From the NCBI GenBank assembly GCA_002780675.1, contig PEUR01000087.1, forward strand, positions 1 through 11,458: 11,458 bases of DNA, in the 5' to 3' direction. Positions within the stretch are counted from its first letter, which is position 1. Every line of letters begins with the position of its first letter. The position numbers were made by a program, and so were the translations under genes. Below the pieces are notes generated by a model. It ran no database searches and was not told the origin of the DNA. It worked only from the letters and a program-made list of their open reading frames with translations. This document shows, piece by piece, positions 5,892 to 11,458 of this stretch. The DNA is from Gallionellales bacterium CG03_land_8_20_14_0_80_55_15. GTDB lineage: Bacteria; Pseudomonadota; Gammaproteobacteria; Burkholderiales; Gallionellaceae.

Positions 5892-7181
5892 CTACTGTTC
5901 ATTGCTTGGTTTTTGGGGTTGTATCGGAAAAAGGCGCGCAACCTTGACGATGCGATCCTGCGTCTGAATGATTTCGATCGGATAACCGGCGATTTTCAGG
6001 CTGGTGCCCGTTTCAGGGATGTCCTCAAGATGTTCGAGTATCAGCCCGTTGAGTGTTTTTGCACTCTCCAGTGGCAGGTGCAAACCCAGTTTGCGGTTCA
6101 ATTCGCGTAGGCTGCTGCTTCCTTCCAGCAATACGCTGCCATCATCCTGGCGCATAAACTTTCCGGTTTGCGCGGGGGATTGAGTGGTGAATTCGCCGAC
6201 GATTTCTTCGAGTATGTTTTCCAGCGTAACCAGGCCCAGCAGTTCGCCATATTCATCCACCACCAGCCCCAGGCGCGAATGGCGTTCCTGGAATTGTTGC
6301 AGTTGTTGGAGCAGCGGCGTGCCGGAAGGGATGAAATAGGGCTCGATGAGTGCTTCACGCAGTTGCGTGATGTCCAGCACGGCCTCCTGCATCAGGGCAG
6401 GCACGCGTTTGATATGCAAAATGCCGATGATATTGCTGGGCGTGTCGGCATAAACCGGCAATAGCGTGTGGTGGCAGGTGATGAGCTGCTGGAGCAGCGC
6501 GTCCTGTTTGGCTTGGATGTCCAGGGCTTCGATTTGACTGCGTGTCACCATCACGTCGTTGACGGTGATGCGCTCCAGATCAACCAGATTCAGCAGCATC
6601 TTTTGATGTTTGCGGGGCAGAAAATGTTCGGCATCCAGCACCAGTCCACGCAGCTCTTCCAGCGTCATTTTCTGCTTGCTCTGGTCGGTTTCAATCTTGA
6701 TGCGCATCATCCATAACAGGATTTTAACCATGCCGCCCGCGACCGCAACCACCGGTTGGAACAGGGTAATGATGGGGGTGAGCAGATAACTGGCGGGTAA
6801 GGCAATCCGTTCCGGGTAACTGGCCGCGATGATCTTGGGCATGATTTCGCTGAACACGACCAGTGCAAAAGTGAGTATCAGCGTACCTAGCAATATGGCC
6901 AGGTCATCCTGGCCGAACAGGCGCAGGATGATGATGTTGGTCACGGCGGCGGCTCCGACGTTGATCAGGGTGTTGCCCAGCAGGATGGAGCCTAACAGCT
7001 TGTCCACTTTGCTGAGTAGTTTGTTGACCAGTTTGGCGCTACGATTGCCTTTGCGTATCAGGCTGTTCAGGCGATAGCGGTTGATTGCCATCATGCTGGT
7101 TTCCGAGCCGGAAAAGAACGCGCTGCATAGCAACAGGATCAACAGAATGCCGAACAGGGTACTTAAAGAGAGGTCGTCCAA
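5892..7181 (-). CDS. CorB/YfjD-type HlyC/CorC family membrane protein (DUF21 + CBS pair)
   Basis: This is a 429-residue CNNM/CorC-family protein, linked in other bacteria to magnesium transport or resistance. An N-terminal DUF21 membrane domain (about 1-180) has F-F-S-G-S-E-T-S-M-M-A-I-N-R-Y-R-L and V-F-S-E-I-M-P-K. Two CBS repeats follow (about 200-335, ending near V-V-D-E-Y-G-E-L-L-G-L-V-T-L-E-N-I-L-E-E-I-V-G), then a C-terminal CorC/HlyC transporter-associated domain (about 350-420). It matches E. coli YfjD over its whole length as I recall that sequence. The TTG start at 7181 is supported by AGGA five bases upstream and by the family's usual N-terminus. It lies 60 bases downstream of lgt on the same strand, so co-transcription is likely. 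The exact ion is not proven for this subfamily. Confidence 0.92.
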   Translation of the reverse strand: MDDLSLSTLFGILLILLLCSAFFSGSETSMMAINRYRLNSLIRKGNRSAKLVNKLLSKVDKLLGSILLGNTLINVGAAAVTNIIILRLFGQDDLAILLGTLILTFALVVFSEIMPKIIAASYPERIALPASYLLTPIITLFQPVVAVAGGMVKILLWMMRIKIETDQSKQKMTLEELRGLVLDAEHFLPRKHQKMLLNLVDLERITVNDVMVTRSQIEALDIQAKQDALLQQLITCHHTLLPVYADTPSNIIGILHIKRVPALMQEAVLDITQLREALIEPYFIPSGTPLLQQLQQFQERHSRLGLVVDEYGELLGLVTLENILEEIVGEFTTQSPAQTGKFMRQDDGSVLLEGSSSLRELNRKLGLHLPLESAKTLNGLILEHLEDIPETGTSLKIAGYPIEIIQTQDRIVKVARLFPIQPQKPSNEQ

Positions 7182-7186
7182 TTTGA

Positions 7187-7190
7187 TCCT
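7187..7190 (-). promoter_or_regulatory. Ribosome binding site fixing the TTG start of the corB-like gene
   Basis: On the minus strand AGGA lies five bases before the TTG at 7181-7179. No ATG lies near the family's N-terminus, so this site decides the start. Confidence 0.65.
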
Positions 7191-7241
7191 ATGTCATTAG
7201 GTGAGGTGCGCGAGCAGTGTGCGAGAGGTAGACCCCGGGTG

Positions 7242-8039
7242 TCAAGTTGACCGGGTGGGGGCTTTGCGCGTACTCCAGCGCATCATCACTACGCCGATTA
7301 TCACCATCGGCAGGCTGAGCCATTGCCCCATGCTGATGCCGAAAGTCATCAAACCAAAGATGCCGTCGTCGGGGTTGCGCGCGAATTCGCCGATAAAACG
7401 AAAGCTGCCATAAGCTATCAGGAATAAACCGGAAACCGAACCCATGGGGCGCGGTTTTCTGGCATAGAACCACAGCAGAATAAACAGCAGCACGCCTTCC
7501 AGTGCGAATTCGTAGAGTTGGGAAGGGTGGCGCGGCAGATTGTCTACTTGGGGAAAGACCATGCCCCACGGCACGTCGGTAGGGCGACCCCACAATTCGC
7601 CGTTGATAAAGTTGCCCAGTCGGCCAAAGCCCAAGCCCGGCGGCACCAGGGGGGCGATGAAATCCATCAGTTCCAGCCAGCGCAATTTATGCTGGTAGGC
7701 AAACAAGGCCATCGCCACCAATACGCCCAAAAATCCGCCGTGGAACGACATACCGCCTTCCCATACGGCGAGAATTTTGAGCGGATGGGAAAAATAGTAG
7801 CTGGGGTTGTAGAACAGCACCTCCCCCAGCCGTCCGCCCAGAATGACCCCCAGAACGCCGTAGAACAGCAAATCGTCGAGCGACTTGTTGGTGAGCTGCC
7901 TGATATTCAGGGTGATGATGCGTTTGCGACCCAGCCAGATGAAGGTCATAAAGCCGGCCAGATACATCAGGCCATACCAGTGAATGGCGAGCGGACCCAG
8001 TTGCAGGGCGACGGGATTGATATGTGGGTAAACGAGCAT
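7242..8039 (-). CDS. lgt: Prolipoprotein diacylglyceryl transferase
   Basis: Lgt moves a diacylglyceryl group from phosphatidylglycerol to the lipobox cysteine of prolipoproteins in the inner membrane, the first step of lipoprotein maturation. The 265-residue polytopic protein has H-W-Y-G-L-M-Y near the N-terminus, [12 protein letters not shown], the essential histidine in S-F-H-G-G (H100; E. coli H103), the Lgt signature [14 protein letters not shown] (R140; E. coli R143) and R-F-I-G-E-F-A-R near 214-221. Length and topology are normal. The ATG has a weak TAGG upstream. It is the first gene of the minus-strand cluster, divergent from ilvD across 295 bases. Its substrate class is represented by the lipoprotein gene at the right edge. 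Confidence 0.98.
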   Translation of the reverse strand: MLVYPHINPVALQLGPLAIHWYGLMYLAGFMTFIWLGRKRIITLNIRQLTNKSLDDLLFYGVLGVILGGRLGEVLFYNPSYYFSHPLKILAVWEGGMSFHGGFLGVLVAMALFAYQHKLRWLELMDFIAPLVPPGLGFGRLGNFINGELWGRPTDVPWGMVFPQVDNLPRHPSQLYEFALEGVLLFILLWFYARKPRPMGSVSGLFLIAYGSFRFIGEFARNPDDGIFGLMTFGISMGQWLSLPMVIIGVVMMRWSTRKAPTRST

Positions 8040-8076
8040 GGTTTAACCTAGAAACGGCAGTTGGACGGGCTGGAGT

Positions 8077-8174
8077 GTGCGATTTGTGGGGTGCAGTGCA
8101 AGGCGCAACGACGCGGAATGGTTGTTCCATTCCAAGGAGTTGCAACGCCGCAATGTGCCCCACAAATTGTGCAA
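8077..8174. repeat. ~98-bp imperfect palindrome between lgt and ilvD
   Basis: The left arm (8077-8121) and right arm (8127-8174) are imperfect reverse complements. The best outer block is TTTGTGGGG against CCCCACAAA, and the inner block is GGAATGG (8115-8121) against CCATTCC (8127-8133) around a five-base loop. In between, about half or more of the positions pair, with small bulges. It has no coding capacity. It could be a non-autonomous mobile repeat of the MITE/REP type or a long RNA hairpin in the lgt leader. The remainder of the 8040-8334 gap holds two small hairpins (8192-8206 and 8213-8227) and otherwise only A+T-rich promoter-like DNA. Confidence 0.8.
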
Positions 8175-8243
8175 TCCGGCTCGTAGCGAACTCACCCAAT
8201 AGGTGAACGTATTGTTTTCAAAAAACATCAATAAAATCATTGA

Positions 8244-8268
8244 ATTATAAACAAGGTAAAGCGGTCAA
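8244..8268 (-). promoter_or_regulatory. Possible lgt promoter
   Basis: On the minus strand a perfect -10 hexamer TATAAT (8249-8244) follows a TTGACC -35-like hexamer (8268-8263). The spacing is only 13 bases, well below the usual 16-18, so the pair is doubtful, although the -10 alone is convincing. If used, the lgt transcript would carry the 98-bp palindrome in its leader. Confidence 0.25.
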
Positions 8269-8279
8269 CCGCCGTTTTT
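8261..8279 (+). terminator. Small terminator-like hairpin upstream of ilvD
   Basis: GCGGTCAACCGC (8261-8272) folds into a short stem, followed by CG and a run of five T on the plus strand. The stem is only 4-5 bp, so termination would be weak. No plus-strand gene precedes it; it could only act on a transcript started upstream of ilvD in this gap. No leader peptide rich in branched-chain amino acid codons was found. Confidence 0.25.
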
Positions 8280-8334
8280 AGGTTTAATCAGGTAGAATTA
8301 GCGACTTGATTATAGCTTACACCAGAAAGACATC

Positions 8335-10182
8335 ATGCCAGTTTACCGTTCCCGTACTTCCACTCATGGTCGCAACATGGCCGGGGCGCGCTCCTTGTGG
8401 CGCGCCACGGGCATGAAAGATGCCGATTTCGGCAAACCCATCATCGCCATTGCCAACTCGTTCACCCAGTTCGTACCCGGTCACGTCCACCTCAAGGATA
8501 TGGGGCAACTGGTTGCGCGCGAGATCGAGCGTGCAGGCGGAATAGCCAAGGAATTCAATACGATAGCGGTGGATGATGGCATTGCGATGGGGCATGGCGG
8601 GATGCTGTATTCGCTGCCTAGCCGCGACTTGATCGCCGATTCTGTCGAGTATATGTGCAATGCGCACTGTGCCGATGCGCTGGTGTGTATTTCCAATTGC
8701 GACAAGATTACGCCGGGCATGTTGATGGCGGCGATGCGGCTGAATATCCCGGTGGTGTTCGTGTCCGGCGGGCCGATGGAAGCGGGCAAGGTGGACTGGG
8801 GTGGCAAGACTAAAGGCCTGGATCTGGTAGATGCGATGGTGGCCGCAGCCGATAGCCGCTGTAGTGACGAAGAAGTCGAGGCGATCGAGCGTTCCGCGTG
8901 TCCGACTTGCGGGTCATGTTCCGGCATGTTTACCGCTAATTCGATGAATTGCCTGACCGAGGCGATGGGCTTGTCGTTGCCCGGCAACGGTACGCTGGTG
9001 GCGACCCATGCCGAGCGCAAGCAGCTGTTTTTGCGCGCCGGGCGCACCATCGTCGAATTGTGCCGTCGCTATTACGAGCAGGACGATGCCGCAGTCTTGC
9101 CGCGCAGCATCGCCACTTTCGAGGCTTTCGAGAACGCCATGACGCTGGACATTGCCATGGGCGGTTCGACCAATACCGTGCTGCATCTGTTGGCCATCGC
9201 GCGCGAAGCGGGCGTGGATTTCACCATGCAGGATATGGACAGGTTGTCGCGCCATGTGCCGACGTTATGCAAGGTTGCGCCATCAAGCGAATACCATATG
9301 GAAGACGTGCATCGTGCGGGCGGCATTCCGGCTATCCTGGGCGAGCTGGACAGGGCGGGGCTGTTGCACGGTGAGGTGGGCTCGGTACACAGCAACACAC
9401 TGCGCGACGGCTTGGCTTGCTGGGACATTGTGCAAAATACCGATGGCACGGCGGATAAGTTTTTTCGCGCAGCCCCCGGCGGTATCGTCACCACCCTCGC
9501 GTTTTCGCAATCCATGCTGTATCCAGAGGTGGATGCCGACCGCGCCACCGGCTGCATCCGCGATAAGGAACATGCCTATTCGCAGGACGGGGGCTTGGCG
9601 GTGCTGCGCGGCAACATCGCGGTGGACGGCTGTATCGTCAAGACGGCGGGCGTGGATGCCAGCATTTTGAAATTTACCGGACGGGCGCGCGTGTTCGAGA
9701 GCCAGGACGATGCGGTCGCCGCGATTCTCGCCGACCAGGTGGTGGCGGGCGATGTGGTGGTGATCCGCTACGAAGGCCCCAAGGGCGGGCCGGGTATGCA
9801 GGAAATGCTCTATCCGACCGCCTACCTGAAATCCAAAGGCTTGGGCAAAGTCTGCGCCTTGCTGACAGACGGGCGCTTCTCGGGTGGGACATCGGGCTTG
9901 AGTATCGGTCACGTCTCGCCGGAAGCGGCGGCGGGCGGTGAAATCGGCCTGGTGCATGAAAACGACACCATCGCCATTGATATTCCCAATCGCAGCATAG
10001 CGCTGGCGATTAGCGAGGCAGAGATGACGCGCCGTCGTGCCGAAATGATAGCGCGCGACCGCCTGGCCTGGAAACCGGTCAGCCGCGACCGTCAGGTTTC
10101 GGCCGCCTTGCGCGCCTACGCTGCGATGACCACCTCCGCCGACAAGGGCGCAGTGCGGGATGTGACACAGATAGAACGTTAG
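8335..10182 (+). CDS. ilvD: Dihydroxy-acid dehydratase
   Basis: IlvD dehydrates 2,3-dihydroxy-3-methylbutanoate and its isoleucine-pathway counterpart to the 2-oxo acids, the third common step of valine and isoleucine synthesis, using an iron-sulfur cluster and Mg2+. The 615-residue protein (E. coli 616) has H-G-R-N-M-A-G-A-R near the start, V-D-D-G-I-A-M-G-H with D81, [12 protein letters not shown] with C122 and K124, [19 protein letters not shown] with C195, and [19 protein letters not shown] near 513-531. All cluster and metal positions seem intact. The ATG has a modest AGAAAG upstream. It diverges from lgt and is followed after 60 bases by the mutarotase gene, possibly in the same transcript. 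Confidence 0.98.
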   Translation: MPVYRSRTSTHGRNMAGARSLWRATGMKDADFGKPIIAIANSFTQFVPGHVHLKDMGQLVAREIERAGGIAKEFNTIAVDDGIAMGHGGMLYSLPSRDLIADSVEYMCNAHCADALVCISNCDKITPGMLMAAMRLNIPVVFVSGGPMEAGKVDWGGKTKGLDLVDAMVAAADSRCSDEEVEAIERSACPTCGSCSGMFTANSMNCLTEAMGLSLPGNGTLVATHAERKQLFLRAGRTIVELCRRYYEQDDAAVLPRSIATFEAFENAMTLDIAMGGSTNTVLHLLAIAREAGVDFTMQDMDRLSRHVPTLCKVAPSSEYHMEDVHRAGGIPAILGELDRAGLLHGEVGSVHSNTLRDGLACWDIVQNTDGTADKFFRAAPGGIVTTLAFSQSMLYPEVDADRATGCIRDKEHAYSQDGGLAVLRGNIAVDGCIVKTAGVDASILKFTGRARVFESQDDAVAAILADQVVAGDVVVIRYEGPKGGPGMQEMLYPTAYLKSKGLGKVCALLTDGRFSGGTSGLSIGHVSPEAAAGGEIGLVHENDTIAIDIPNRSIALAISEAEMTRRRAEMIARDRLAWKPVSRDRQVSAALRAYAAMTTSADKGAVRDVTQIER

Positions 10183-10230
10183 AAGAATAGGGGCGTACAG
10201 CATATGCCCGATGATTTTTGGATAACCATA

Positions 10231-10236
10231 AAGGAG
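10231..10236 (+). promoter_or_regulatory. Ribosome binding site deciding the mutarotase start
   Basis: AAGGAG lies six bases before ATG 10243. It is the strongest Shine-Dalgarno sequence in the window and makes the upstream in-frame ATG at 10204 unlikely. Confidence 0.85.
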
Positions 10237-10242
10237 AAAAGC

Positions 10243-11148
10243 ATGACGACAGCACTGAATACGCAATTCGGCATCAACGGGCAACTGGCTTTCCGCGAGG
10301 ATGCCAGCGGTTTGATCGTGGCAAATATCAACAATGCACTGGGCAGCGCCTCGCTGTGTTTGCAGGGCGCGCACCTGATGACCTGGCAGCCCAGGAGTCA
10401 GACAGTTCCGGTGGTGTGGTTATCGCGCGATGCCAAGCTGGCGGCGGGTAAATCCATACGCGGTGGTGCGCCGGTGTGCTGGCCGTGGTTTGGTCCTCAC
10501 GCGACTGAGGCCGGTTTCCCCGGACACGGCTTTGCGCGTACCGTGCCTTGGCGTGTGATCGAATCGGGTACAGAAGCGAACGGCGCGACTCGTTTGACCT
10601 TGCGCCTGGTGGCTTCCGACAAGACCCGCGCGCAGTGGCCGCACGACTGCAATGTGGATTTGACCGTGATCGTGGGCGAGACCCTGCGCATGGAAATGAG
10701 TACCGAAAATACCGGTGCAGCCGATTTTGTAATCGGCGAAGCCTTGCATACCTATTTGCAGATCGGCGACATCGGGCAGGTTAGCGTGACGGGGCTCGAA
10801 GGCGGCGAGTACTGGGATAAGGTGGGCGGCACAAACAAACGCAAGCAGGACGGGGCGGTCAGTTTCTCCGGTGAAGTGGATCGCGTGTATATCAACACCG
10901 CTGCGGAATGTGTGATTCACGATGACAAGTTGCGCCGCCGCATCCATATCGCCAAATCCGGCAGTCTTTCCACCGTGGTGTGGACACCGTGGGTCGAGAA
11001 AGCCAACAAGATGGGCGATATGGGGCAGCCGGATGGCTGGCGCGAAATGGTTTGTGTAGAATCGTCGAACGCAATGGAAAACGTGGTGAAGGTCGCGGCA
11101 GGCAGCAAACACACGCTGATTGTTGAATACCGCGCTGCATCTTTGTAG
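10243..11148 (+). CDS. D-hexose-6-phosphate mutarotase (YeaD-like, aldose 1-epimerase superfamily)
   Basis: It likely interconverts alpha and beta anomers of glucose-6-phosphate and related sugars in the cytoplasm. The 301-residue protein shows the galactose-mutarotase fold motifs of the YeaD/YMR099c group: I-R-G-G-A-P-V-C-W-P-W-F-G, G-H-G-F-A-R (H95, R99), G-E-A-L-H-T-Y-L (H169) and M-V-C-V-E-S-S-N (E273). The His/Glu pair matches the catalytic residues described for that group. I chose ATG 10243 because AAGGAG (10231-10236) sits six bases upstream; an in-frame ATG at 10204 has no such site and would add 13 residues unlike the family. The lipoprotein gene begins 32 bases after its stop. Its link to ilvD is by position only. 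Confidence 0.92.
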   Translation: MTTALNTQFGINGQLAFREDASGLIVANINNALGSASLCLQGAHLMTWQPRSQTVPVVWLSRDAKLAAGKSIRGGAPVCWPWFGPHATEAGFPGHGFARTVPWRVIESGTEANGATRLTLRLVASDKTRAQWPHDCNVDLTVIVGETLRMEMSTENTGAADFVIGEALHTYLQIGDIGQVSVTGLEGGEYWDKVGGTNKRKQDGAVSFSGEVDRVYINTAAECVIHDDKLRRRIHIAKSGSLSTVVWTPWVEKANKMGDMGQPDGWREMVCVESSNAMENVVKVAAGSKHTLIVEYRAASL

Positions 11149-11180
11149 CTTAACAGCTTATTTTATAAGGGAAAAAAATA

Positions 11181-11458
11181 ATGAATTTGCAAAAATTATT
11201 GCTGGTATCGTTGCTGGCGGGTTTGTATGGCTGTCAGCCGGAGAATGCCACGCAACAGCAAACGGCACCAGTCGAAGCAATGCCCGCTGCCAGTGAGCCG
11301 GTCAGCGCGGCTCCTGCACAAGTCCCCGTTACTCAGTCAGCCTCTGCCGTGCAACCGGTGCCGAGTGCGGCGGTGGGGGGCGCACCAGTGATTGCCGAAA
11401 AAACGGCCAAGGCTGTCGCACCCGTCAAGGCATTCCCCGCCAAAGTCGAAGCCGCACC
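11181..11458 (+). CDS. Putative lipoprotein, Pro/Ala-rich N-terminus, 3'-truncated
   Basis: An open frame starts at ATG 11181, with AAGGGA about 8 bases upstream, and runs without a stop to the right edge (92 codons). The N-terminus M-N-L-Q-K-L-L-L-V-S-L-L-A-G-L-Y-G-C is a lipoprotein signal peptide with the lipobox L-Y-G-C; cysteine 18 would be the lipidated residue (Tyr at -2 is unusual but tolerated). The mature part begins Q-P-E-N and becomes a low-complexity stretch rich in Pro, Ala, Val and Gln, as in a periplasmic linker before a folded domain. That domain lies outside the window, so no function can be given; a cytochrome c or peptidoglycan-binding domain would be typical, but this is only a guess. 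Confidence 0.75.
   Translation, partial: MNLQKLLLVSLLAGLYGCQPENATQQQTAPVEAMPAASEPVSAAPAQVPVTQSASAVQPVPSAAVGGAPVIAEKTAKAVAPVKAFPAKVEAA

Noticed and set aside
7241..7251. GTCAAGTTGAC palindrome at the lgt stop codon
   Set aside because: It is only 11 bases, overlaps the coding end, has no T-run and is easily due to chance.
8240..8281. Leader peptide for ilvD attenuation (a short TTG frame ending TAG near 8281)
   Set aside because: It has no ribosome site and no run of Val, Ile or Leu codons, and the hairpin after it is weak.
9283..10374. Long minus-strand open frame (363 codons) opposite ilvD and the mutarotase start
   Set aside because: It lies antisense to the highly conserved ilvD and shows no family motif; long antisense frames are common over G+C-rich genes.
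10420..11112. Minus-strand open frame (230 codons) opposite the mutarotase
   Set aside because: It is a shadow of a well-supported gene, with no motif of its own.
1..11458. Defence island, phage, toxin-antitoxin or biosynthetic cluster
   Set aside because: All genes except the two at the edges fall in known housekeeping or pilus families, and no recombinase, integrase or transposase is present.

Overview
The window looks like ordinary chromosomal DNA from a betaproteobacterium, probably of the Nitrosomonadales/Gallionellaceae type. The basis is gene content and order (pilC-pilD-coaE-zapD-yacG running into a Nudix/TenI fusion gene, with a DUF815 ATPase beside it), moderately high G+C and frequent GTG/TTG starts. 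The lineage is inferred from recalled gene order, not from a search. No rRNA, tRNA, CRISPR array, transposase or phage gene was seen.

Layout. (1) Positions 1-1725, plus strand: the 3' part of a DUF815 AAA ATPase gene, entering the window inside its Walker A motif, then a MutT-like Nudix domain fused to a TenI/ThiE-like domain. (2) Positions 1727-8039, minus strand, read right to left: lgt, a CorB/YfjD-type CBS membrane protein, pilC, pilD, coaE, zapD and yacG. The last four are tightly packed with ATGA/TTGA/GTGA-type stop-start overlaps, so they are very probably one transcript. (3) Positions 8335-11458, plus strand: ilvD, a YeaD-like hexose-6-phosphate mutarotase, and the start of a lipoprotein gene that runs off the window.

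Functions. The genes are mostly housekeeping: lipoprotein maturation (lgt), type IV pilus assembly (pilC inner-membrane platform, pilD prepilin peptidase), coenzyme A synthesis (coaE), FtsZ bundling (zapD), gyrase inhibition (yacG), branched-chain amino acid synthesis (ilvD), sugar phosphate anomer conversion and nucleotide clean-up (the Nudix domain). pilB, usually beside pilC and pilD, is absent here; a 287-bp repeat-bearing gap lies upstream of pilC instead.

I found no convincing new multigene system. The unusual material is repetitive DNA. A C-rich hairpin repeat is translated in frame as a roughly 35-residue insert inside the Nudix/TenI fusion protein. A perfect array of nine GTGGTGA heptamers occupies the pilD translation start region, and a decayed array of the same heptamer lies on the other side of pilC. 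A palindrome of about 98 bp sits between the divergent lgt and ilvD genes, and smaller palindromes lie in the pilC leader.
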